A stretch of 64,000 nt of DNA from Pannonibacter tanglangensis (GTDB taxonomy: Bacteria; Pseudomonadota; Alphaproteobacteria; Rhizobiales; Stappiaceae). Within the stretch, counting starts at the first letter, position 1. Each line of letters opens with the position of its first letter. The translations under genes were made by a program, and so were the position numbers. The notes below the pieces were generated by a model, which worked only from the letters and a program-made list of their open reading frames with translations, made no database searches and was not told the origin of the DNA. The stretch lies in NCBI RefSeq assembly GCF_009915685.1, contig NZ_JAABLP010000001.1. One strand, written 5' to 3'. Positions 17,374-25,757 of this stretch are shown here, piece after piece.

Positions 17374-18164
17374 CAGCGTTGTGCCTGTGTGTGTTTGGAG
17401 AAGCGGGTGGCAAGCTGGATCAGGGCCATGCAGGCCCAGGTGATGCCGAAGGCAATCACCGCCAGCGCCGCCGGTTCATAGGCGCGGTTGGCGCCGAGCA
17501 GCTGCATGAAGGGCCCGAAGGCCGGCCGGTCGAGCAGGGCCGCCATGGTGAACTCGCCGATCACGATGGCGAAGGTCAGGAAGGCTCCCGAGAGCACGGC
17601 GATCAGCACGTTGGGCAGGATCACCCGCGTCAGGATGGTCATCCAGCCGGCTCCAAGGCTGAGCGCGGCCTCCGTCAGCGTGGCGACATCGATGGTGCGC
17701 AGGCCCGTGTCCACCGCCCGGTACATGTAGGGCAGCGACAGGGTCACGTAGCCGAACATCAGCAGCAGGTTGGTGCCGGTGGAGGAGCCCGTCAGCGGCA
17801 GCCACGACGAGGTGTTGTAGAGGCGGATGTAGCCGAACACGATGACGATGGCCGGAATGACCAGCGGCAGCAGCGTGATGAACTCGATCCACGGCCGCGC
17901 GGCCGGCAGCCGCAGCCGCACCCAGTAGGCGGTCGGCACCACCAGGATGATGCCGAAGATGATGGTCGCAAGCGCCATCAGCACCGAATAGGAGAAGGTC
18001 TGCTGGAACCTTTCGTCCATCAGCACCACGCGATAGGCCTCGAAGGAATAGCCTTCGCGCAGCATGCGCATGGAGAATTCGGTCATGCCGATGAGCGGCA
18101 GGGCAAAGAACGTGCACCCGAACAGCAGGGTGCCCCAGGCGAAGAAACGGGTCACTTCAGCCAC
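17373..18164 (-). CDS. ABC transporter permease 2 of the probable phosphonate importer
   Basis: 263 residues with six predicted membrane spans and the BPD_transp_1 EAA loop (EAALSLGAGWMTILTRVILP). PotC/PhnV-like inner-membrane channel subunit. The start is a GTG at 18164, 13 bases inside the end of permease 1; a second GTG three codons later is possible. It is coupled to the ATPase gene downstream. Confidence 0.83.
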   Translation of the reverse strand: MAEVTRFFAWGTLLFGCTFFALPLIGMTEFSMRMLREGYSFEAYRVVLMDERFQQTFSYSVLMALATIIFGIILVVPTAYWVRLRLPAARPWIEFITLLPLVIPAIVIVFGYIRLYNTSSWLPLTGSSTGTNLLLMFGYVTLSLPYMYRAVDTGLRTIDVATLTEAALSLGAGWMTILTRVILPNVLIAVLSGAFLTFAIVIGEFTMAALLDRPAFGPFMQLLGANRAYEPAALAVIAFGITWACMALIQLATRFSKHTQAQR

Positions 18165-19024
18165 CTTTCGCTGCGCACGCGGAGCCAGATGTAGAGGCCG
18201 TTGGCGAGCGCCGTGATGACGATCATGCCGAAGGCCAGCGCATAGCCGAGATGCGGATTGCCGAGCACGTCACCGCGGATCTGCGCATAGAGCTTGATCG
18301 GCACGATGTTGAGCTGCGGTCCGGTCAGGGCGAAGGCCGTGGCGATGGCGCCGAAGGAGTTGGCGAACAGCAGGGCGAAGGTGCCGAGCAGGGCCGGGAA
18401 CAGGATCGGCAGCGCCACCATGCGCCAGTACTGCGCCGTGGTCGCGCCGAGGATCTCGGCCGCCTCGCGCCATTCCCGCTTCAGGCCGTCGAGGGCGGGC
18501 GCGATCATCAGGATCATCAGCGGGATCTGGAAGAACAGGTAGACCACCACCAGGCCCCAGAAGGACAGCAGGTTGAAGCCCATGGCGCGCAGGTTGATGC
18601 CGAATTCGGTGCGCAGCCAGATCGTCACCAGACCGACCGGTCCGAGCGTCGCCAGGAAGGCGAAGGCGAGCGGCACGCCGGCAAAGTTGGAGGCGACGCC
18701 GGAGAAGGTCATCAGCCCGCCGCGCACCTTGGTCGGCAGCTTGCCGAAGATGACGGCGGCGGCCATGGCGAAGCCGACGAGACAGCCGAGGGCGGCCGTG
18801 ATGAGGCTGAGCTGGATGGAGACGACATAGGCCGACAGGATCGAGTCCGTGTTCAGGCCGTAGATGTTCTCCAGGGTGAAGCTGCCGTCGGGCGTCTGGA
18901 AGGCGCCGACCACGATCTTCATCGTGGGCAGGATCAGGAACAGCAGCGCGAACAGCGCGAATGGCAGCAGGCCCAACCAGTTCAGGTTGAGGCGGCTGAG
19001 CGGACCCGCAGTGGGTTCTGGCAT
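18152..19024 (-). CDS. ABC transporter permease 1 of the probable phosphonate importer
   Basis: 290 residues, PotB/PhnU-like, with six spans and an EAA motif (EAAEILGATTAQYWRMVALP). ATG 19022-19024 follows AAGGGG and places the first span near residue 18; longer in-frame upstream sequence is Arg/Pro-rich and not protein-like. It overlaps permease 2 by 13 bases. It is separated from the binding-protein gene by 215 bases that contain a stem-loop. Confidence 0.83.
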   Translation of the reverse strand: MPEPTAGPLSRLNLNWLGLLPFALFALLFLILPTMKIVVGAFQTPDGSFTLENIYGLNTDSILSAYVVSIQLSLITAALGCLVGFAMAAAVIFGKLPTKVRGGLMTFSGVASNFAGVPLAFAFLATLGPVGLVTIWLRTEFGINLRAMGFNLLSFWGLVVVYLFFQIPLMILMIAPALDGLKREWREAAEILGATTAQYWRMVALPILFPALLGTFALLFANSFGAIATAFALTGPQLNIVPIKLYAQIRGDVLGNPHLGYALAFGMIVITALANGLYIWLRVRSERWLK

Positions 19025-19198
19025 CGGGCGAAGCCCCTTGTCGTCCGGTGGCCGGTCTCGGTCGCATCCGCGTGTGGATGCCCCTCCGGTCTTGTCGTGT
19101 CTGGCCGCTGTCGCGGCTTCTGGTTGGCACCTGCGGCACGGCCGGTGCCGGCCGTCGGGCCGGCGGCGGGGCGGGCCGCAGGGGCAGTCACAGGGCCG

Positions 19199-19223
19199 AA
19201 GGGCCGGGAATGTCCCGGCCCTT
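19199..19223 (-). terminator. Intercistronic stem-loop after the binding-protein gene
   Basis: A perfect 11-bp stem (AAGGGCCGGGA with TCCCGGCCCTT) with a three-base loop, 17 bases past the stop at 19240. There is no clear U-run, so it may mainly stabilise the binding-protein mRNA and dampen permease expression. Confidence 0.6.
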
Positions 19224-19239
19224 CTCTGGTCCTGATCGC

Positions 19240-20343
19240 TTACTGGACGTTGGCGCCCACGACCTTGTCCCAACCGGAAACCACGGCTTCCTTGTTGGCG
19301 TTCTGCTCCTCGATGGTCGGGAAGTAGGCCTTCTCATACGGCTCGGCCGGCGGCAGGGCCTTCAGCAGCTCGTCCGGGATCTTGCCTTCGGCGACCATCT
19401 TGTTGAAGCGCGCGGTGTGGCAGTAGCCCTTGACGTAGCCGTTCTGGCCCTCGTCGGAGAAGATGTGCTCCATCCAGAGCTTGGCGGCGTTCGGATGCGG
19501 TGCGTAGGCGCTGATGGCCTGGACGTAGACGCCGGCCAGCGTGCCCTTGGTCGGAACGGTCACTTCCACCGGCGGGTTGCCCTTCAGGCTGTCGCGGGCG
19601 GACAGGGCGTTGTAGTCCCACATCACCATGATCGGCGTGGTGCCCTGGGCGAGCGTGCCGGCCTTGCCGATGACGGGCACGAAGTTGCCCTTGTCGTTCA
19701 GCTCCTTGAAGAACTGCAGGCCGGCGTAGCCGGACTCGGTACCAGCCTTGGCGCCGCGCGCCATGCCGGCGGAGAGGACGCCAAGAATCGCCTGGTTGGA
19801 GGCGCGCGGGTCACCGGCGAGGGCGACCTGGCCGGCGTATTCCGGCTTCAGCAGGTCTTCCCACTCCTTCGGCGGGTTCGGCACCAGGTCCTTGTTGGAC
19901 ACGAAGGCCATCACGCCATAGTAGGCGCCGTAGTAGTAGCCTTCCGGGTCCTTGACGGCATCCGGGATCTCGTCCCAGACGGAGACCTTGTAGGGCTGGA
20001 TCAGGCCTTCGGCCTTGGCCTGCGGACCGAAGGACAGGCCGATGTCGAGCACGTCGGGGGCCTGCGGACCCTTGTTGCCCTTGTTGGCGCGCACGGCTTC
20101 GAGCTCGTCAGCCGAACCGGCATCCGGGTTCAGTTCGTTGACGGTCAGGAACGGGTACTTCTTCTTGAAGGACTCGATGATGCCGCCGTAGCCGCACCAG
20201 TCATGCGGCAGCGCGATCGTGGTGAGCATGCCTTCCTTCTTGGCGCCTTCGATGAGCTCTTCCATCGACTGCGCCGACGCGGCGGTGGCGCTGAACAGGA
20301 CAGCGAGACCAGTGGTCGCCGCCAGAATCGTCTTGATGCTCAT
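19240..20343 (-). CDS. ABC transporter substrate-binding protein, probable phosphonate (2-AEP) binding
   Basis: 367 residues with a Sec signal peptide (MSIKTILAATTGLAVLFSAT, cleavage after ASAQ). It is a periplasmic binding protein of the extracellular solute-binding family 1/PotD type (VSNKDLVPNPPKEWEDLL, MVMWDYNALSAR). The ATG at 20341-20343 has AGGAG at the right distance. It heads a binding protein-permease-permease-ATPase operon and faces a FAD oxidoreductase and phosphonoacetaldehyde hydrolase, so 2-aminoethylphosphonate or an N-methylated form is the best guess. Spermidine or iron would be the alternatives for the fold. The ligand is inferred from context only. Confidence 0.8.
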   Translation of the reverse strand: MSIKTILAATTGLAVLFSATAASAQSMEELIEGAKKEGMLTTIALPHDWCGYGGIIESFKKKYPFLTVNELNPDAGSADELEAVRANKGNKGPQAPDVLDIGLSFGPQAKAEGLIQPYKVSVWDEIPDAVKDPEGYYYGAYYGVMAFVSNKDLVPNPPKEWEDLLKPEYAGQVALAGDPRASNQAILGVLSAGMARGAKAGTESGYAGLQFFKELNDKGNFVPVIGKAGTLAQGTTPIMVMWDYNALSARDSLKGNPPVEVTVPTKGTLAGVYVQAISAYAPHPNAAKLWMEHIFSDEGQNGYVKGYCHTARFNKMVAEGKIPDELLKALPPAEPYEKAYFPTIEEQNANKEAVVSGWDKVVGANVQ

Positions 20344-20853
20344 GCACTTCTCCTGAGTTACCCGATACGCGTTGGATCGGTTCCTGGTGAAAATTCCCAC
20401 GCGCCGGCGTTTTACAGCCGGCACGGCCTCCCGGAATTTCGACTGCCAAGACTGGCCGCCGGGCGATCCGGATCCCATGGCTGCGGGTCGGGGTGTCGTC
20501 CCGACCGGACCTTCAGTCCGGCGTCGCACTCCGCCGTCCGCGACGGCCTGGCAGGGGAAGCCCCTGGCGCTCTCGGTGAGAAAAGGACATGTCTGACTCC
20601 TCAAATCCCCTGGAAGCGCTTGCGGGGTCCGTGCCCCGGGCCAGTTCCTGACCTGCGCCATTACCCGACGCCGATGACACTTCGGCTTCTTTTTTATGAC
20701 AGTTCGATGAAGGCGTGCCTTATCGAAAAGCACCATCGGATAAACGTCATAATAGCGTCATCTTGCGTCACGCATAGCCATTATGCGCGGCATTTGTGAC
20801 AGTGAATTGTGACAGCCGGGTCTGACACTCACCCCCTTCCCTTAGGACATCCC
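20344..20853. other. Divergent control region of the phosphonate genes
   Basis: 510 bases between the transporter operon and the catabolic genes. The half next to the catabolic genes (20680-20820) is AT-rich and carries repeated GTCAT/GTCAC words and two GTGACAG words 13 bases apart (20793-20812). No regulator gene is present here, so control probably comes from elsewhere. Confidence 0.5.
20745..20771 (+). promoter_or_regulatory. PHO-box-like triple direct repeat
   Basis: CGTCAT at 20745, CGTCAT at 20756 and CGTCAC at 20766 are spaced 11 and 10 bases apart, close to the 11-base spacing of PhoB half sites (TGTCAT/C). They lack the leading T of the consensus. The location before phosphonate genes fits phosphate-starvation control, but this is an inference. 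Confidence 0.4.
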
Positions 20854-21990
20854 TTGACTGTTTTTGATGTTGCCATCGTCGGCGCCGGCATTGTCGGCCT
20901 GGCCCATGCGCTGGCTGCGGCGCGGCGGGGCAAGACGGTCGTCGTGATCGACCGCGATGCCCAGGCCAACGGCGCCTCGATCCGCAATTTCGGCTTTGTC
21001 ACCGTGTCGGGCCAGGAGGCGGGCGACTGCTGGTCGCTGGCGCGCCGGGCCCGGGACGTCTGGGCCGAGGTGGCCGGGGCGGCGCGCATTCCGGTGCTGC
21101 AGCGGGGCATGGTGATGACCGCGCGCCGGCCGGAGGCCGAGGCCGTGATCGACGCCTTCCTGGCGACCGACATGGGCGCGGGTTGCCGCCGTCTGACGCG
21201 CGATGAAGCCACCGCCTTCGTGCCGGCCCTCCGGTCCGACCGGATCACCGGCGCCTTCCATTCGCCGCACGAGCTGCGGGTGGAAAGCCGCGAGGCCCTG
21301 CCCCGCCTCGCCGCGTGGCTGGCCGAGGTCCATGGCGTGACCTTCCTCTGGTCGACCGCGGTCACCGGCATCGACACGCCGCGTCTGGAGACGTCGCGTG
21401 GCCCGGTCTTGGCCGAGACGGTCATCGTCTGTCCCGGCGACGATTTCATCTCGCTCTTCCGGGACCGCATCGAGACCTACCGACCCTTGCGCTGCAAGCT
21501 GCAGATGCTGCGCGTCGCGCCGGCCCGTCCGGTCACGTTCCAGACCCCGGTCATGTCCGATCTGGGCCTTGCCCGCTACAAGGGCTATGCCGACCTGCCG
21601 GAGGCGGCCGCCCTCAAGGCGCGGCTCGATGCCGAACAGTCGGCGCATCGCGCCCATGGCGTGCATCTGATCGTGGTTCAGTCCGCCGACGGCTCGCTTG
21701 TGGTCGGCGACAGCCACCACTACGCACCGACGCCCGATCCCTTCGCCCCCGTCGAGGTCCGCGACCTGATCCTCGACGAGATGGACCAGGTGCTGGATCT
21801 GCCCGGTCGCACCATCCAGGAGCACTGGATCGGCACCTATGCCAGCGCCGACGACCGCTGGCGCTTTACCGACGCGCCGGATGACGCCACCCGCGTCGTC
21901 GTCGTCACCGCCGGCTGCGGCGCCTCCACAGCCTTCGCCATCGGCGAGGAAACCATCGCTTCCCTTTTCGGACAGGAAATCACCGCATGA
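20854..21990 (+). CDS. FAD-dependent oxidoreductase of the TIGR03364 type, phosphonate-linked
   Basis: 378 residues of the DAO/glycine-oxidase-like fold: an N-terminal dinucleotide-binding motif (VFDVAIVGAGIVGLAHALA), the substrate-cap region and a C-terminal FAD contact (TAGCGASTAFAIGEE). This subfamily is regularly found next to phosphonate genes, where members oxidise 2-aminoethylphosphonate or N-methyl forms to phosphonoacetaldehyde. Here its stop overlaps the phnX start (ATGA), and no phnW aminotransferase is present, so it probably replaces PhnW. The start is probably the TTG at 20854, with AGGA upstream and the Rossmann strand starting at residue 3; a GTG at 20809 would add 15 unlikely residues. 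Confidence 0.82.
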   Translation: MTVFDVAIVGAGIVGLAHALAAARRGKTVVVIDRDAQANGASIRNFGFVTVSGQEAGDCWSLARRARDVWAEVAGAARIPVLQRGMVMTARRPEAEAVIDAFLATDMGAGCRRLTRDEATAFVPALRSDRITGAFHSPHELRVESREALPRLAAWLAEVHGVTFLWSTAVTGIDTPRLETSRGPVLAETVIVCPGDDFISLFRDRIETYRPLRCKLQMLRVAPARPVTFQTPVMSDLGLARYKGYADLPEAAALKARLDAEQSAHRAHGVHLIVVQSADGSLVVGDSHHYAPTPDPFAPVEVRDLILDEMDQVLDLPGRTIQEHWIGTYASADDRWRFTDAPDDATRVVVVTAGCGASTAFAIGEETIASLFGQEITA

Positions 21991-22772
21991 GCAAGTTCAA
22001 GGCCGTCGTGTTCGACTGGGCCGGCACCGTCATCGACTTCGGCTCCTTCGCCCCGATGGGCGTCTTCGTGAAAGCCTTCGCCCGCTTCGGCGTCGAGGCG
22101 ACCATTGCCGAGGCCCGCGCGCCGATGGGCATGGCCAAGTGGGATCACATCAAGGCGATGATGACGGCACCCGCGCTTGCCGAGCGCTGGAAGGCCGCCC
22201 ATGGGGCCTATCCGACCGACGCCGACGTCGACCGGGTCTACGAGGTCTTCGTGCCGATGAACGAGGAGGTCGTCGCCGAGTTCGCCACGCTGGTCCCCGG
22301 CGCGAAGGAGGCCATCGACAGCCTGCGCGCGCGCGGCCTGAAGATCGGCTCCACCACCGGCTACACCCGTTCGATCATGACCCGGGTGCTGCCGGTTGCC
22401 GCCGCCCAGGGCTATGTGACCGACAACCTCATCTGCGCCGACGAGGTCAAGGAAGGCCGCCCGAGCCCGCTCGGCATGTACCAGTGCTTCATTGATCTTG
22501 GCGTGCATCCGGCCGCAGCCGTGATCAAGGTCGACGACACCGAGCCGGGCATCGGCGAAGGTGTGGCGGCCGGCTGCCTTACCGTCGGCGTCACCCTGTC
22601 GGGCAACATCGCCGGCCGCACGCCGGAAGAGCTGGCGGCCCTTTCGCCGGCCGAGATCGAGGCCATCCGGGCCGAGGCCGGGGCGCGTCTCAAGGCCGCC
22701 GGTGCCGATTATCTCATTGACACGGTGGCGGATCTTCCGGCCTTGATCGAGCGTCTCGAAGCCGGCGCGTGA
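21987..22772 (+). CDS. phnX: Phosphonoacetaldehyde hydrolase (phosphonatase)
   Basis: 261 residues of the HAD superfamily. The nucleophile motif is VVFDWAGTVID (Asp10, with Ala12 typical of phosphonatase), and the Schiff-base lysine lies in GMAKWDHIKAMM (Lys51). Later motifs are TTGYTRSIM and VKVDDTEPGIGEG. It splits the carbon-phosphorus bond of phosphonoacetaldehyde to give acetaldehyde and phosphate in the cytoplasm. Translation is coupled to the FAD oxidoreductase through an ATGA overlap, so the two genes encode consecutive steps. Confidence 0.93.
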   Translation: MSKFKAVVFDWAGTVIDFGSFAPMGVFVKAFARFGVEATIAEARAPMGMAKWDHIKAMMTAPALAERWKAAHGAYPTDADVDRVYEVFVPMNEEVVAEFATLVPGAKEAIDSLRARGLKIGSTTGYTRSIMTRVLPVAAAQGYVTDNLICADEVKEGRPSPLGMYQCFIDLGVHPAAAVIKVDDTEPGIGEGVAAGCLTVGVTLSGNIAGRTPEELAALSPAEIEAIRAEAGARLKAAGADYLIDTVADLPALIERLEAGA

Positions 22773-22869
22773 CCTTGCGGCGCAGTCAGGGCCACCCGGC
22801 ACGACCGGCCCTTCGAGGAACTTCAGGGCGTGATGCCGCCGCATCGCGCCCTGGCACAAAGGGACGGAA

Positions 22870-24402
22870 ATGAAGCCGAATGTTCTCCTGATAACCGCCG
22901 ACCAGTGGCGCGGTGCGGCCCTCGGCTGCGCCGGTCACGCTGAGGTCCGGACGCCGAATGTGGATGCCCTTGCCCGCGAGGGCGTGCTGTTCCGCCAGCA
23001 TTTCGCCGGCGCGGCCCCCTGTTCTCCGGCGCGTGCGTGCCTCTACACCGGCCTTGCCCAGACGAACAACCGGGTGACCCGCAACGGCACGCCGATGGAT
23101 GACCGGCTCGACAACATTGCCCGGCTCGCCCGCCGCGCCGGCTATGATCCGACCCTGTTCGGCTACACCGACGTCTCGCCCGATCCCCGCACCCGCCACC
23201 GCGACGATCCCGACCTGACCACCTATGAAGGTGTGTTGCCCGGCTTCACCACCCGCGTGCTGCTGCCCGAGCATGAGAAGGCCTGGCTGTCCTGGCTGCG
23301 CGAGCGTGGTCACCGGATCGACGATCCCTCGAGGATCCATGTCCCCGTCGGCCATGCGCCGGGCACCGTCACCCGCGCTGCCCCCGCCTACAGCGCCGAC
23401 GAGACCCAGACCGCCTTCCTCACGGGAGAGTTCCTGCGCTGGCTGTCGGAGCGCGAGGGCGAGCGGCCGTGGTTTGCGCATATCTCGTTCCTGCGGCCGC
23501 ATCCGCCCTTCGTGGTGCCCGCCCCCTACAACACCATGTACGAGGCGCGCACCGACGGGTTCCTGCGGCCCGAAAGCCGGGCGGAACAGGCCGCCGTCCA
23601 TCCTTATGTTGCCGCCGAGCTGGCGCGGGTCGGGGCCGGACATTTCCTCGCCGGCGCGAGCGGCGGCACCGAGCAGTGGTCGGCGGAGGATCACGGCCTC
23701 ATCCGCGCGATCTACCACGGCATGATCAGCGAGGTGGATGCCCAGCTCGGCCGCCTGTTCGACGGGCTGAAGGCTGCCGGCAGCTTCGACACCACGCTGA
23801 TCATCTTCACCTCCGACCATGCCGAGCTGATGGGCGACCACTGGGGCTTCGGCAAGGGCGGCTTCTACGACCAGAGCTATCATATTCCACTGGTAGTCAA
23901 GCTGCCGGGGACCGACGGCTCCCGGGGCCAGACCGTGACCGATTTCACCAGCGCCTGCGACATCTTCCCGACGCTGGCCGACTATCTGGGCGTGACGCCG
24001 CTGACAGGGCCGGATGGCCAGTCGCTGCGGCCCTTCCTGGAAGGCCGGGCGCCGGAGCGCTGGCGCGACGCGGTGGTGTGGGAGTTCGACTTCCGCGACA
24101 TCAGGTCCGGCCGGCACGAGGCGCATTTCGGCCTGCCCTCGCGCGCCCTCGCGCTCACGGTCCTGCGCGATGCCCGCATCAAGTACGTCCATTTCGCCGG
24201 TGGCCTGCCACCGCTCCTGTTCGACCTGGTCAATGATCCGGGTGAACTCAGGAACCTCGCGGAGGATCCGGCCTGGCAGTCGGTGCGGCTGTCCTGCGCC
24301 GAGCGCCTGCTGGACTGGCGCACGCAGCACCTCGACCAGACCCTCGCCTACACCGAGCTGACCCCGTCCGGGCCCGTGTCCCGGCCCTTCGGCGACGCCT
24401 GA
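22870..24402 (+). CDS. Phosphonate monoester hydrolase-like enzyme (alkaline phosphatase/sulfatase superfamily)
   Basis: 510 residues, cytoplasmic. It resembles rhizobial and Burkholderia phosphonate monoester hydrolases throughout: metal-binding LLITADQWRG, formylglycine motif CSPARACLYTGL (Cys51), ISFLRPHPPFVVPAPY, IIFTSDHAELMGDHW, and the C-terminal stretches VVWEFDFRD, IKYVHFAGGLPPLLFDL and DWRTQHLDQTL. Those enzymes hydrolyse phosphonate monoesters and phosphodiesters and need Cys to be converted to formylglycine. The start ATG 22870 follows GGGACGG. It sits 97 bases after phnX, consistent with freeing phosphonates from esters. A choline-sulfatase-like activity is the main alternative. 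The match is from memory of the family, not an alignment. Confidence 0.78.
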   Translation: MKPNVLLITADQWRGAALGCAGHAEVRTPNVDALAREGVLFRQHFAGAAPCSPARACLYTGLAQTNNRVTRNGTPMDDRLDNIARLARRAGYDPTLFGYTDVSPDPRTRHRDDPDLTTYEGVLPGFTTRVLLPEHEKAWLSWLRERGHRIDDPSRIHVPVGHAPGTVTRAAPAYSADETQTAFLTGEFLRWLSEREGERPWFAHISFLRPHPPFVVPAPYNTMYEARTDGFLRPESRAEQAAVHPYVAAELARVGAGHFLAGASGGTEQWSAEDHGLIRAIYHGMISEVDAQLGRLFDGLKAAGSFDTTLIIFTSDHAELMGDHWGFGKGGFYDQSYHIPLVVKLPGTDGSRGQTVTDFTSACDIFPTLADYLGVTPLTGPDGQSLRPFLEGRAPERWRDAVVWEFDFRDIRSGRHEAHFGLPSRALALTVLRDARIKYVHFAGGLPPLLFDLVNDPGELRNLAEDPAWQSVRLSCAERLLDWRTQHLDQTLAYTELTPSGPVSRPFGDA

Positions 24403-24422
24403 GACCGATCTGACGCGCAGCC

Positions 24423-24450
24423 GCCCTGCACGAATTTTTCGCTGCAGGGC
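24423..24450 (+). terminator. Stem-loop after the hydrolase gene
   Basis: GCCCTGCA (24423-24430) pairs with TGCAGGGC (24443-24450) around an AT-rich loop, 20 bases after the stop. There is no U-run after the stem, so termination may be partial. Confidence 0.5.
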
Positions 24451-24660
24451 CGCCGCACGTGCCCCGCAGCCTGGCCCTGCGGCTGTCTCCGGCGAGCGAT
24501 CAAGGGGCGCAGGCGGCTGGTTGTCCTTGCGTTTTGCGGGCCTGCCCGGATCCCGCGCAAGCAACTGCCGCGCATTTAGGCAGCTCATTTTTCTGCTTGC
24601 CGCTTGTGCAGTGCAGCGCCACTCTGCTGTCAAACCTCATAAGAACCAGAGGGGAACAGC

Positions 24661-25671
24661 ATGCGGCGTCTTCTTGGACTGGCGATGGGCCTGGCGCTTT
24701 CGGCGTCATCGGCGCTGGCCGCCACTGACATCAAGTTCACACTCGACTGGAAGTTCGAGGGCCCGGCGGCTCCGTTCTTCATCGCGCTCGACAAGGGCTA
24801 TTTCGCCGCCGAGGGGCTCAACGTGACCATCGACACCGGGGCCGGCTCGCGCGAGTCGATCCCGCGGGTGGCCACCGGCGCCTACCAGATGGGCTTCGGC
24901 GACATCAACTCCCTCATCCAGCTCCTCGACAAGCAGCCCGACCTGAAGGTCAAGGCGGTGATGATGGCCTATGAGCGGCCGCCGCTTGCCGTCATCGGGC
25001 GCAAGAGCCTCGGCATCACCGACGACCCGAAGTCGCTCGAAGGCAAGAAGCTCGGCGCGCCGCCCCCGGATGCCGCCTTCGGCCAGTGGCCGGCCTTTGC
25101 CAAGGTCGCCGGGCTCGACACCTCGACGATCACCATCGAGAACGTCGGCTTCCCCGTGCGCGAGCCGATGCTTGCCCAGGGCCAGGTCGATGCGATCTTC
25201 GGCTTCTCCTTCTCCTCGGTGATCAACCTCAAGGCCCAGGGCGTTCCGGAGGAGGACATCGCGCTGATCATGATGGCCGAGAAGGGTCTCGACCTCTATG
25301 GCAACGTCGTCATGGTCAACACCGACTTCGCCGCCGCCAACCCGGAGGCCGTCAAGGGCTTCGTCAAGGCGCTGACCAGGGGCTATCTCGAGGCGATCGC
25401 CGATCCGGCAGCCGCCGTCCCGCATGTGATGAAGCGCAACGAGGTGCTGAACGAGGCCGTCGAGATCGAACGCCTCAAGATGGCCGTCGCCCAGTCCATC
25501 GCCACTCCGGCGGTGAAGGCCAACGGCTTCGGCGGCGTCGACATGGCCAAGCTCACCAGGTCGATGGAGTATCTCCAGACCTCGATGGGTGTCAGCGCCA
25601 CGCCGCCGGCCGCCGAGAAGGTGTTCGATCCGGCCTATCTGCCGCCGGCCGCCGAGCGCGCCGTGAAGTAA
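24661..25671 (+). CDS. ABC transporter substrate-binding protein, NMT1/SsuA-like
   Basis: 336 residues with a signal peptide (MRRLLGLAMGLALSASSALA, then ATDIKFTLDW). The mature protein has the NMT1/THI5-SsuA type II fold (FFIALDKGYFAAEGLNV; RVATGAYQMGFGDINSLI), as in importers for sulfonates, nitrate, pyrimidines and riboflavin. It is followed by an ATPase and a permease of the matching class. Its place right after the phosphonate genes allows an organophosphonate or ester as ligand, but nothing in the sequence decides this. Confidence 0.83.
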   Translation: MRRLLGLAMGLALSASSALAATDIKFTLDWKFEGPAAPFFIALDKGYFAAEGLNVTIDTGAGSRESIPRVATGAYQMGFGDINSLIQLLDKQPDLKVKAVMMAYERPPLAVIGRKSLGITDDPKSLEGKKLGAPPPDAAFGQWPAFAKVAGLDTSTITIENVGFPVREPMLAQGQVDAIFGFSFSSVINLKAQGVPEEDIALIMMAEKGLDLYGNVVMVNTDFAAANPEAVKGFVKALTRGYLEAIADPAAAVPHVMKRNEVLNEAVEIERLKMAVAQSIATPAVKANGFGGVDMAKLTRSMEYLQTSMGVSATPPAAEKVFDPAYLPPAAERAVK

Positions 25672-25689
25672 CCGGTATGCGACGTCCTG

Positions 25690-25727
25690 CCCTCCCGGAG
25701 TGCCGAAGGGCGCCGGGAGGGACTTTT
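25690..25727 (+). terminator. Intrinsic terminator/attenuator between binding-protein and ATPase genes
   Basis: A nine-base stem (CCCTCCCGG 25690-25698 with CCGGGAGGG 25713-25721) followed by ACTTTTT. It lies inside the apparent operon, so it should lower expression of ATPase and permease relative to the binding protein. Confidence 0.75.
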
Positions 25728-25757
25728 TGAAGTCAAGAAGATCCGACCGGAGGGGCA

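Noticed and set aside
20793..20812. Two GTGACAG words as a PHO box
   Set aside because: They are 13 bases apart, not the 11 needed for PhoB half sites.
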